The notes beneath the pieces are model-generated. The model was not told where the DNA came from and did not search any database. It saw only the letters and a list, made by a program, of their open reading frames with translations. DNA of 64,000 bases from Temnothorax longispinosus (Eukaryota > Arthropoda > Insecta > Hymenoptera > Formicidae). Numbering within the stretch: position 1 is the stretch's first letter; the number at the start of each line of letters is the position of its first letter. Positions 15,205 through 26,000 of this stretch are shown piece after piece. The DNA lies in assembly GCF_030848805.1 (NCBI RefSeq), contig NC_092359.1, positions 13,511,091-13,575,090 on the forward strand, given 5' to 3'. The translations under genes were made by a program, and so were the position numbers.

Positions 15205-17661
15205 GAAACAAATTACAATTGGATATGTTTTCTAGGGAATTTGGGGAATAAAAATCCCTATTTAAGTAGATAGTTTTGTTTTAATATTTTTTTTATTATA
15301 CAGATATAAGAAATAATAAAAACAAAATTCCGATTCAACTATAGATGTTGATATGTTAATGTTCCTATAAATTACAAGTATTTATCTAAATTAACTTATC
15401 AAATACAACGATAGCATGAATATTTATCATGCCAATTTAATCATGCAATTTAAAAATCTTCTGAAAAATCCTTCATTTCCTCCTTATAAATTTTTCGCTA
15501 AAATTCCGTTACCGATAACCGATATGCGATATATTCTTCAAGAGATACGAATAGCTTCATTTCTGATATAAAGAAGTTATCAGAGGAGGTGAGAAAATCT
15601 CGCGATCGGAGAGAAGACGAGGAGAAAAACGGCTAAGAGAAGGAAAAGAAGGAAGAAGAAGATGAAGGAGGAGAAGAAGAAAGAGAAGATAGAGCCGAGG
15701 GAGCTCGGGGAGGAAATAAGAAAGCGACGAGTCGTTGAAACGGGCGTGCTCGCTGCTCGCGCATTGGTGCACCATTGTGCACGATGTGTGCACAGTCGCC
15801 ATGTTGAATATCCCCACTTCTGTTTCACGTGTCGAGATACCTACACACGTGCTGCTGCCACTGTCCTAGCCACACGCGCCGTCCTCGGTAGGGTGAGAGA
15901 TCGAGCCTCATCGGCTCCGCCATGGGGGCTGGTTGCTGCTACCCCAGCCGGAACGCCGACGTCTATAGACGTCGAATTGACATCTTATAGAAAAGACGCT
16001 AGCATTCCGGCTGGGACGCGGCGAGCCGGCAGAAAGAGAGGGGAAACAGAAAAATACGAGGATTTAAGGGGTTGGATGCAATTTCGGATAGCCGACTCAC
16101 TGCGCAGCCTCCTCTAATTGAAGACCCTGACGGCGGTTCGCGTTGTACAGGATATTTATTAGGGCGCAAAGTATCTTTTCTTTTGGACTTGAATTACTAT
16201 CGTAACGTTCGTAAAATTATCCGTGAGAGAAAGGGATATTCTTCGGAACGTCAATGAACAACATTGATCCCATTGTACTTTCCCGTGATAATTGTGGTTT
16301 GAAATTCTGGGCCGAGTAAAAGAGACAATTTTTATTGAATTAAACCAATATAAAATTGATCGATTACTAGAAGCTATAAGAACTTAATTTATTAATATAT
16401 GAATTTATTATTCCTCTCTCTCTCTTTTTCTTAAGTGCCATTATGAGTAGACACTAACACGAATGTAATTTCCCTTAAAGCACACAACAATGCGCCACTA
16501 AAACAATATTGATCGATTGAAATTAAATTAAATTATTGATTGAAAGTATAATGATGCGAATAGTCAATCTCCAAGCACTTACATTTCTGCGTGCTGTAAA
16601 TGCCGCACGATATCATCCGAACATATGTAACATTAAAAGTTAATCGATTATTCCTGGCGAGATAAGGATCATGGTGATTGAGTGCTTCCAATCTCACGCG
16701 ATATGGCATTTACCGAGCGTCTCCGATCCGTCGTCCTTTGATACGTCGATTGATTCGTTCTAACTCTGATTAGACGTAGCGATTTAGCACGGAATTTATT
16801 GTCGCTGATAGACTTGGTTCCCCCCCTTTTCCCCCTGTCATGACGGAATATTTTTTCTTATAACATATCGAATAGTCCGATATCGATTTGCTAGCGAATG
16901 CAATTTGCACGTACTATGCCGTATATGCCTTTAATAACAATATCGAATGTTTTAAAGCTATATCTCTATAGCTCTGACAAATCGCTATCATCGTTTAAAA
17001 TGAACCGACTATAAAACGTATTCTTGCCACGTCCATTTAATGACAGATATATCTTTCTTAAATATGGAATTTAAATTACTCTTTAGAAAAGATTCGGTGA
17101 AGCTTGAATATTCCAGAAATATTTAAAAAGTAAAACTTGTATAGCTTATCAAGCATTTAGCACAATGATGTAATCATATAAATACGATTCATTAAACGTT
17201 TATAATAAAAGAAAATGGTCGTATTGTAGAATCGCATCCTGTATGAGTGCCAATCAATGTAATTGTAACGAACGCGTCGTCATCCGTTCTAATTTTCAAC
17301 GCGGTTTTGAGACCAATGTTAGCTTGATTACAACCGATGGTTAAACGTCGCCCGAAGATAAACGTCAATTATGAAATATTCGCTCGGTTGACAGTAGATT
17401 TTCACGGATCGGTGATCACGAGCGTTTTCATCGTCGTGACAGGAGTGTCATTTGCGCGCCGTCGACTGACGTCTTAATTGCGTAATTAGCGTCGATCAAA
17501 TTATATGACGGTGTCGGATGTTACTGTTAGATTCCCCGTAATCGTTAGATCGGACGTAGATATCAGCCAGTCGACGACACATGATATTCCAAAGGTTTTC
17601 AAAATGCACGAATTTGCATGCGTACCACTTTTAACAGTCATAATCAACTTTTCATCCGTAA
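15205..17661. other. Noncoding DNA with purine-rich tract
   Basis: About 15590-15725 is strongly purine-rich (GAAGA/GGAGA words) and yields a Lys/Glu/Arg-rich frame (15662-16117) with no recognisable domain. The rest shows no coding or repeat signal I can defend. The reading frame is more likely chance than a gene, since it starts in low-complexity DNA and runs into unrelated sequence. Confidence 0.5.
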
Positions 17662-17663
17662 AT

Positions 17664-17820
17664 GCCCGTTCTAGACTGGAGGATGAGCCGACTCTCGGCT
17701 CATCCGAGTGAGTGGTGTAGACGGGTAAAAATCTATAGTTTATGTATAGTTTATGTCACGTACACTATAGAAGGCGGATGAGCCGAGAGTCGGCTCATCC
17801 TCCAGTCTTATAGAACGGGC
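17664..17820. mobile_element. Double-palindrome MITE
   Basis: The ends GCCCGTTCTA and TAGAACGGGC are inverted, each bordered by AT (17662-17663, 17821-17822). About 40 bp of each arm pair with each other. Each arm also contains its own perfect hairpin, GGATGAGCCGA - 3 nt - TCGGCTCATCC, so the DNA can fold as one long hairpin or as a cruciform with two side hairpins. There is no coding capacity. Confidence 0.75.
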
Positions 17821-17822
17821 AT

Positions 17823-18246
17823 AACTTTAGTATTTGTGTTGCGTTTCATCGAAAGGCTAATTTTTGTCGACTAATTTCAGGGAGCAGTTTGTGCATATAA
17901 AAATTAACAGATTTAAATTTAAGCTTCATAAATTGTGAAAGAGATGTCTCTAATTTGACAAAATACGCATTAACACTTTACTATGGTGGTTTCACGGTGA
18001 TTGATGGTCATCCATATCCAGCGCTTAACATTTTAGTAGTACCTTGATGGTCACTGATGACTGGCGTTACGAAATTTTTTTAAACATTTGTAAAAAATAA
18101 ATGCCATTTAATATAAAATTTTGAATGACATAAACAGCTAGATAACATTGTAAAATATAAAATGCACAATTCAATATACTACCCGTGAGAATATATTCTT
18201 ATTTAATACATATTTCTTAGTATTTTTAATATTATATGCTTACAAC
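17823..18246. other. Noncoding spacer
   Basis: AT-rich sequence between two transposons. No gene or repeat is recognised. Confidence 0.5.
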
Positions 18247-18435
18247 AATGAAAATTCGGTAAATCTACAGAAAAACTTACACAGCATAAATAAACGCGAC
18301 CTTGACATATATTATAGAGAATTGATTCCTGAGTAAAGATATTTGAAATTGAGAATATATGTGACTAAAAATAAGAGCAAGGATATATTGTATAGAACAT
18401 CTTAGAATATTTTCCCGTAATATATATTATATATA

Positions 18436-19103
18436 CAGGGTGTCCGAAAAATCGCCTACTCCACTTCGGGAGGTGATTCGGGACCCAAAAACAAGCAAAA
18501 AAGTGCATACAAACATAGGTCCGGAAATGAGCCGTTTCTGAGTTATAGCCACTTTTATGTTCAAAAATCGTAATTTAGAATCCGCTTGACATCCCTCTTT
18601 CTTAATTATTTCTTAAATTAAAAATTTTTATTTTTAAATATCAGCTAATTCATTAAAACTTAAACGATCCATTGATGAATACGGAAAGATTAGATACAAT
18701 CTAAAAGTAAGGTGTTGTTAAATAATAATTTGAAACTTATTGAAAAGCCGTGATTTACTTACTGATTTTGAATAGGCGTGAAAACAACTGATTTCAAGTA
18801 GCCGTGAAAACAACTGATTTCTTTTAAAAATAATGTAATCGTATTTACAAATATTAAAAAATTGAAAAAAAAATAAAAAAATTAAAATTAAAAAAATTAA
18901 AAATATTTAAAAATAAAAATTTTTAATAAGAAATAATTAAGAAAGAGGGATGCCAAGCGGATTCTAAATTACGATTTTTGAACATAAAAGTGGCTATAAC
19001 TCGGAAACGGCTCATTTCTGGACCTATGTTTGTATGAACTTTTTTGCTTGTTTTTGGGTCCCGAATCACCTCCCGAAGTGGAGTAGGCGATTTTTCGGAC
19101 ACC

Positions 19104-19106
<3 letters not shown>
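18436..19106. mobile_element. CAGGGTGTCC inverted-repeat element, nested
   Basis: This 671 bp element begins CAGGGTGTCCGAAAAATCGC and ends with the mirror of the same sequence. The two arms are about 190 bp and nearly identical (for instance GGTCCGGAAATGAGCCGTTT against its mirror near 19000-19025). The flanks are TA-rich on both sides, so TA is a likely but unprovable target duplication. The interior is A/T-rich and noncoding. Termini of this type (CAGGGTGTCC) are, from memory, widespread in arthropod genomes. It is inserted in an older family 1 element. Confidence 0.85.

Positions 19107-19149
<43 letters not shown>
19107..19149. repeat. (TA)n microsatellite
   Basis: A pure TA run directly at the right end of the CAGGGTGTCC element. 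It may be an expanded target site. Confidence 0.9.
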
Positions 19150-19151
<2 letters not shown>

Positions 19152-19668
19152 TATTACTTATGATATGCTCAAAAACTGTAAAAGATGAGTTGTGTTTCAA
19201 CTTCCTTATTTTATGTACGCGTGCGGTAGTTTTTCCAAATATGTCATTCGACTAATATTTAATTTACAAACATATATATGTATGCATGTATATTTTGGAA
19301 TTATGACTGACAATTAAAGGGTATAACATTAGGAAAGAAACGCATTCTCGCCCCGAAAAAAACAAACTCATACCTATTTCTGAGTTAAAATTATGATTAA
19401 GTTTGGGTTAGGTTAATTTTTTTCGGGATGGGGGTGCAGAGGGAGGGATGAAGCCCGTCCAAGCATTTACTTAAATATAAAAAAAAAATTATTCTAAAAT
19501 GTTCTACACAATTATACTTTTATATCGAACTATAAAAGAGCACCACCTGATTCAAATCGCATTTTATTTAAGAATTAACTCTCTATAACATATATCAAGG
19601 TCAAAGTCGACGTTATTCATGCTGTGTAAGTTTTTGTAGATTTACCGAAAATTCTACTGTAGTCTATA

Positions 19669-19801
19669 CTCCAGGTAGAATAAAAAGTCAAAATAATGTC
19701 AAAATAATGTCAAAGTGACCTAAAAATCATTGTTTTGCCACTATTTTGACATCGCTTTGACATTATTTTGATTTTATTATGATTTGCTGTTCTACCTGGG
19801 A
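19669..19801. mobile_element. Small MITE with CCAGGTAGAA ends
   Basis: The termini CCAGGTAGAA and TTCTACCTGG are perfect inverted repeats about 130 bp apart. The interior repeats AAAATAATGTCAAA and its mirror TTTGACATTATTTT. It is noncoding and sits just outside the right end of family 1 copy 2. The target duplication is not clear. Confidence 0.65.
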
Positions 19802-20540
19802 CGGTAAGACATATAAAATTTATTGGACAGGCAACGTGTTAAAGACACCTTAGGTTTAAAAGACACCCACTGACTTCGACCTCTAGATATTGTTATAGTA
19901 GTCCTATATAATCTATATATACAGAATAGCCTACCTGTTACAGGATAATCCTAAAAATCCTCTCGGAAAGTATGACAGAAAGTACGAATACTTTAATACA
20001 TATCAATATCTGAGATTATAGGCTTGAAAATTTTTATTCTTTTTTCTGGATTTATTTTTTCCATTTTTATTCTTTTCTTTTACCTTTTATTATCATTTCT
20101 TTTCACATGTTCTTTCGTGTTGACAACGAAAAGAGAAAACCAATTTTTAAGTAAAACTCATCTTCACTCGTCCTACAAGTGGAAATTTCCAAGTAAATCT
20201 GCCATAATGGTAGAATCCACAATTAAATTTGTAACCAATCGTACAATCTTTTTCCCGTTAGTTTCCGTTTAAGATAAGATTATTTCGTAAACAACAGCGA
20301 AAACGGTAGCGGAAAATCATTTTTCTTAATTTAAATATTCATTAATTATATCCATTTTCACGTAAAATATCTTTCACTGAAAAGGCTATTGTACAAAGAA
20401 TGTAAAGACGGTAATTACTATATACAAAGAAAAAGATGCTTTTTGTTTTGAGGTGATTTTCTAGATATTTGTTACTCTTTTGACCTTTTCACAGCTTTTT
20501 ATTCGAATCCTGTATCCCTGGCGGAGTTTTATTGCTCTCC
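19802..20540. other. Noncoding DNA before the CpG-rich region
   Basis: AT-rich, T-rich near 20040-20110. No gene is recognised. Confidence 0.5.
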
Positions 20541-21890
20541 AGTAGAGAGGATAGTCGAAGGAGCAAGCGAAGCCGTACAATCCACAAACGAACGAATAGC
20601 TCCTCTCACGTTTCTCCCGCGGGGCGGAGTGGAAAGGGAGGAGAAAGGGGAAGGGGGGCGGAACGGGGGGCGGTAGGAGAGAAATGGGAAAACGCGGGTG
20701 GGAGCGAGAGCGAGAGCCAGACGTATTAATTAAACGACTCATTTTCATCGCACGACAAAAACGTGAGTTTAACGCCCATCGTCGACTAATACGTCGCCCC
20801 ACTGCAGCTTCTACGTATCTCGCAGGAACTGTGGTAGCCAGGACCGCGTTCGTGTCCAACTCTGGTTTCGCGTCGCGTCAAATTGGCCAATCGGATCCGA
20901 GTGCACGCCTTCGCGTGTGTAACTTGAGCAACGCCCATTCCCCACTTCGCGAGCTCAATCTTGCTTTGACGAGAAATAAGCTGGTGGGGCGTATAACTCG
21001 ATGCCCTGCTCCAACAGAACGCGGTTCCCCACTACGGCGTGGCAAGCGCCTCGTTTAGCCTGTAATTTGCTCAAACACTAGCAAGCTCTCGTGCCAGGAA
21101 CATCCGTCAGAGCTGGCGCTCGGTGTTCGCTCTCGTATTAACCGAGAGCTGAAATTCACAGGACACGCGCGACGTATGGTCCCCTTTCGACGTTTTATCC
21201 ACAACAACCTTCCGTGTCGCGTTTCTCGTCGAGGGCGTCGAGGCTCCAGTCGTGTCGCGCGAGCAGGTCGATGGAGAGTGTCAGACGTGACGTACGAGTG
21301 AGTGTCGTGAGACTCCAGCCAGTGCGACGGCATTCGTGATTATACGACGTGATTACATCAGTTGAGTTACGTTGGTGGGTGATTTGGAGACACCTGCGGG
21401 ACGACGAGTTTGCGAGTACATGATATATTTCTATCCGTCGTATTCTAGTGATGCGCCAACAAGAGGCCGGGACTTAATTGTCCGTCGCGAGTGACTGTCG
21501 AGGCAATCGGTGCCGATTCAACGTGTTCGGAGTAACAAATTTCATCGATGATCATTGTGGTTGAGAAGAAGCAATTAATATTCCCGGACAAAAGAAAACA
21601 ATCAAGAAATCGAGACACCCTGGGAATTGTATGAAGAGATACAGACGTTGAAAATTGTAGATCTTCAGGTGGGGGTTGATGTGCCCCAGTGACAATATAA
21701 TACCGTTTATCGGGAGCAAATACGTCTAGAAGTTTACCGTTGACGTAGGTCGTGCGATCGATTCGAAGAAGACGACTTCGAGGCGGTCGCGATGACGCGG
21801 CGAACTTAATCAGCGACGATTCAGCGCTCGCAGATCCGTTGGTCCTTTCAAAGTGGGTTGTCCACCTGGGAAGCGTACGATAATCGTACG
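20541..21890 (+). promoter_or_regulatory. ems: Putative promoter and 5' UTR of the EMX-class gene
   Basis: Base composition changes abruptly at about 20540 to GC- and CpG-rich DNA that runs into exon 1. Two GC-box words GGGGCGG (20655-20661 and 20667-20673) lie in a G-rich tract, and a CCAAT-type word (GGCCAATCGG) lies near 20884. No TATA box or initiator can be assigned with confidence, so the start of transcription is unknown. At least six ATG triplets (for example 21420, 21451, 21548, 21631, 21792) precede the coding start. The one at 21792 opens a 5-codon frame closed at 21809. If these are in the mRNA they would affect translation; otherwise the 5' UTR is shorter or spliced. Confidence 0.45.
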
Positions 21891-22803
21891 ATGATGCCGC
21901 TCGCGCCGACGCCAATCGTTCCGGTGCCATCTAAGCCGAAGATCGGCTTCAGTATCGACTCGATCGTCGGCGGCGGGCAAGGTGGTCGCGAGGCAGACCG
22001 GCTGGAGCAGCGAGTCGAAATCGATGGCAGTCCGATGGAGATAGTCGAGGGCTCCTCCTCCCCGCGAGCGCGTCGGGTCACCACGAGATCGCCCGGTGCT
22101 CATTCCGAGGGTTCCGATCGGCCCGTCTCTAGGAGTTCCTCCGTCGAGTCATATCCCAACTCGCGACGAACACCGTCGCACGCTATCATCGGTAGCGGCG
22201 GCGGCGGTCACCATCATCTTCACGGCGCTAACCATCACGGTCACCCGCATCACCACCTGTCGGCGACGACGCATCTAGACTTCGGACGGACAACCGTTCA
22301 CAGCCACAGTGGCGGCTCTACGCCCAACAACAGCCCCAGCCCGCCGCACAGGATACCACACGGGGATTCACCGATCGGCTCGCATCCCCAACCGCCCCCA
22401 GGGGTGGTCAGGCCCAGCCCGAATTACCTCGCCCCGCCATCTAATGCCGCGACGGCCGCGGTCATGGCCGCGGAACAGCTCAAATCTCTGTATGGACTAC
22501 CCGGTGGTCACAGTCCCGCTGGTCCGCAGGCTGGTCAAAACGAATACCACTCTCAGCAATTGGCTCTAGCCGCTAATTTGGCTGCGGCCCAGCATTTCCA
22601 GGCGGCGAATATCGCGGTAGCACTTCAAGCTCATCACGGCGCGTCGCCCCATGGGCCGCCGCATGGACCTTATCCGCATGGTGGGGCTCCCGGAGGGCCA
22701 CATCCGCCACCTCATCCGCATCAACAGCCTAGAGATAGCTACCCCCTGTACCCTTGGTTACTGTCAAGGCATGGTAGAATCTTTCCGCATAGATTTCCTG
22801 GAG
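21891..22803 (+). CDS. ems: EMX-class homeobox protein, coding exon 1
   Basis: This is the first coding exon (304 codons plus one base) of an empty spiracles / E5 type transcription factor, a nuclear DNA-binding protein that in insects patterns head, brain and tracheal openings. The ATG at 21891 begins MMPLAPTP with an A at -3; the open frame goes further up only to a TTG, which is not a eukaryotic start. Residues 19-28 read GFSIDSIVGG, the eh1-like Groucho-binding motif conserved at the N-terminus of EMX proteins. Next come Ser/Arg-rich sequence, a His-rich block (about 105-125), Pro-rich sequence and an Ala/Gln-rich region (about 190-260). Residues 284-304 end with SYPLYPWLLSRHGRIFPHRF and PG, containing the YPWL hexapeptide that in homeoproteins contacts Exd/PBC. 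The exon ends in phase 1 at GAG|GTATGT. I cannot separate ems from its paralogue E5 by eye; the symbol stands for the class. Confidence 0.93.
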
Positions 22804-22995
22804 GTATGTCCTTCATCTTTTCTGCTCTTTTGAGTATAATAATTCTTATTAGTGTTAGACATGCGAAGTCAGGTAACTGTTTGGAAACAATTTATGTTTT
22901 TTTTTTTACAAAAGACGTTTAATGTGTCCTTTAACGCGTGAAATTTAACGGACGTTATGCGATTTACGCGATATGAAAGAAAAATTACGTATAAT

Positions 22996-23001
22996 AATAA
23001 A
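22996..23001 (+). terminator. AATAAA hexamer in intron 1 (possible intronic poly(A))
   Basis: If the first donor is not used, the exon 1 frame reads through to a stop at 22920-22922. This AATAAA follows 74 bp later. Together they could make a short mRNA without a homeodomain. A single hexamer in AT-rich DNA is weak evidence. Confidence 0.2.
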
Positions 23002-26000
23002 GATGAGATACGTTATATATTTAGTCGAATTTCCTTCGCGAATGATTGACTTGTGTAATTCACTGGAATTTACACGTGTTGACGTTAGCGAGTGTCAAGT
23101 GTCACTTGAGTGAAAATATTTATTTTGTTTAATATGAAAGAGATCGTTGTTTGTCCGAGAAATGTTTATATTTGGAAGCTAAGATCATCTTCAAGAGCCA
23201 AACAATTTAGAAAACTTACTTGACCTCGATTTAACGATTATGTCTGTGAGCACACAACTCTAAATCTGCGTCTGAAGATTTCGGCAATTCGGTTTGCAGA
23301 CGTAATTATATTTACATTGGGTTTATCGCGTAGTAATTTATCTGCGTGAAAGTCATACAAGTAGATAAACCATACCATTCACATTCCTTATCACAAATCA
23401 TGCGAGATCGATGTGTAAGCATAGAGAAAATATAACAATATTCATAATGAGAAACGATTTGTCTCGGAGACCGCTTTGAATGTTTCATATGTATTCATGC
23501 CATTCCGATATGTCAAAGGACATCGACACATATTTTTTTTCAAACGTTATCGTTCGAGACGTATGTAAATACCGTCAACTGACAAAGCCGAGTGAAACTC
23601 GATCGGCGCACGATCGAGAGATCGCGGTCGCGCGTCCCATTTGCAATATTGATAATTATCCCTGTACACTGACGCGCGCGCATCGCTGCGTTACGTAAGT
23701 ATTTCGTAATGTAGGATTTTGTAATGTTGTTGGTATGGCGTTTCTTATCGCGCGCCACGCCGCGCCACGCCGCGTTATGCCGGGCAAAACAAGTGTCATA
23801 TAGCTTCCCGCGTTTCTCGGCGTCGTAATTAATTTATTTCCCCGCGTTGATATAACCGCCAATCCAATTACGCGCCTATCGCCGTTCGTACTATTAATGG
23901 GAAACAGAAGAAATATCGTCGCACCCGAGAGAGTTCTCGCTCTCTCGCGGCGTCTTGTTCCGGCTCCCCGCGGTTCGACCGTTTCGTTCGCGCGATGCTG
24001 AAGCACGCATGCACAACTTTATGATGGATGATGCCGCTTATCGGTTACGCCGAGATAACGATTTCTGTCGTCCAATATGTATTATTGAACAATCTGAGGT
24101 ACCTCGAAGAGACATTTAATGTTTATGACGCGAAGGGGACGCGACACTGCCGGGAGATCAATTTGAGTCTCATTGGAGGTTCGCTAGACAATCAATAGTA
24201 ATCGGCGTCTTATCTTCGGCCATTTGATAAATACATTTCATTGATCAATTAGACATCTATTACCGCGCGGCAGATAATAATTTAATCGATGACTTTTAAT
24301 ACAAATTTAAAAATTGACTAATTGCTGGATTCTTATTTTAAAGAAAGCATCAATTTTGAATTACAGGTTATTAATATTTTAGAGACATCGGTTTTAAAAT
24401 TGTTTGCAAATTACGAATCTACTTTATTCTTGCTCTAAAGCGCACGATTGTTGACCAATTTGTGTATATTTTGCGCTAAGGGCTAAGGCAGTTTGTCGAA
24501 CCTTTTTCGAAGTTTGAACAGAGAGATAGAGTCTGTTTAGCAAACTTTTTACAAACTACTTAAGATACACTGGCCGGCAATCAGACAACATAGGCCTCCG
24601 TTTAATATTACTTACGTGGTAGGCCACAAGAGGCAGGCAAGCTTGGAGAAGACAGAACGTCCCCGGCAGGTAGAGAAGACGATTATCATAAATTTACCGC
24701 AATCGGCATATATACGGGGCGTGCCACTCGGTAAAGAAATATATCTGCGGAGACGAAACTAGTTTCCCCTGAGAAAAGCTTTCAAACGAATGCCATATTA
24801 GTCCTTGACGTTTCGCACATTTCTTAGTCTCTAAAGACTAACTCTTTTTTCTTTATGATAATGGTAGATAATGGGTAAAGGCGACAAAATGTAATATTAA
24901 AAAATCTGAAATTTCCTCGAATTAATTGGAAAAATGATAATTATACATAAGTATAAACATTAGCCTAATTTAAGTGTAAGGATCCTCTCACACAAAATGA
25001 CATCTGTATATGCACATGCATAGCATAAGATCATCTGTATCAATTAGCACCTAGTTAAAAGTCTTGACTATATTTTATGCTGGATGTTCATTGGTCCAGG
25101 CGGTCTTATGGTGCGCATATGCAGCTATTCCATTTCATGTGAAAGAGCCATAGCTCAAAGTAATATCCGATGATCATAAAAAATGATATGTACAAGGAAT
25201 TTCACAGAACGAGTGAAAAACAGTAAAGTAGGAATAATTGATTTTTTTCAAGCAGACACAGTATTGTGTATGGAGACATAAGGATTGAAAGAAATAAAGG
25301 AAAAAGAAAAAATCTATGAAACGAATTGGATATTACCGAGAAGAATTTGGAAGAATACACATCAGAATTTGATACACATTAAAAAAATCACGGTTCAAGT
25401 TAAGTGAACGTGTCTTGCATAAGTCTTTAGGACTGAAAGATTTAGGAAGAAAAAATAATGTTCACTTTTAGTTCTCATATAAAAATGACAGTTAGATGAT
25501 AGCTTAATGAAAGTATTAGAAAGCAGCGTCAAGGATTGATCCTTGAAGAACGCCGGATGGGACAATATTACAAGAAAAAAGGGTAGCAAAAGGGTTGTAA
25601 ACTTGTTGAGAGCGATTTAACAGAAAGGAATGTAAAAGAAATGGTGAAAGCAAGTAATCCGTAACATCACAGCTTTGCTAGAAATAAACCTTAATTCATA
25701 GTTTCAAATACTTAAAAAAATCAAGTGCTCTTAAACAATTAAGGGTCCACTATGAGAAGAGCGTAAAACAGAATTAGAAACGCGAAGAAAAGAGACAGGA
25801 GAGAAAAAGAGATAAGATAATATTACACATTTTGCGAATAATAATGAACATATTATTCATGCTACTTTGGTTTAATACAATCAACATAATAATTTTGTTT
25901 GTTTTTAAATTGAATTAGGGGAATAAATGCAGCGCAGCTCGGTACTCTCGGTAGTTCTTTTTTCTTATAAACACTCATCTAAATTCCACAAAGAGTTTTA

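Larger units (their letters stand above)
18247..19656. mobile_element. Inverted-repeat transposon, family 1, copy 2 (interrupted)
   Basis: The left arm from 18247 (TTCGGTAAATCTACA, CTTACACAGC, CTTGACATATATTATAGAGA) is mirrored by the right arm ending at about 19656, with the reverse complements of TTCGGTAAATCTACAAAAAC, CTTACACAGCATGAATAA and CTTGATATATGTTATAGAG. The arms are about 170 bp. They are homologous to the arms of 13963-14940, which shows a family. The interior is split by a second transposon at 18436-19106. No transposase frame remains. Confidence 0.75.

Noticed and set aside
15662..16117. 151-residue frame starting Lys/Glu-rich
   Set aside because: It starts in a purine tract and has no domain or homology I recognise. 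A real short gene cannot be excluded without expression data.
19034..19255. 73-residue frame with Tyr-Ile repeats
   Set aside because: It runs through the arm of the CAGGGTGTCC element and the adjoining TA microsatellite.
21858..21890. Extended N-terminus of the homeobox protein from a TTG
   Set aside because: TTG is not a normal eukaryotic start. The first in-frame ATG is at 21891, with A at -3, and begins the conserved-looking MMPLAPTP segment.
21445..21930. 161-residue minus-strand frame over the start of exon 1
   Set aside because: It is antisense to the CpG-rich 5' region, a common source of chance open frames, and has no domain.
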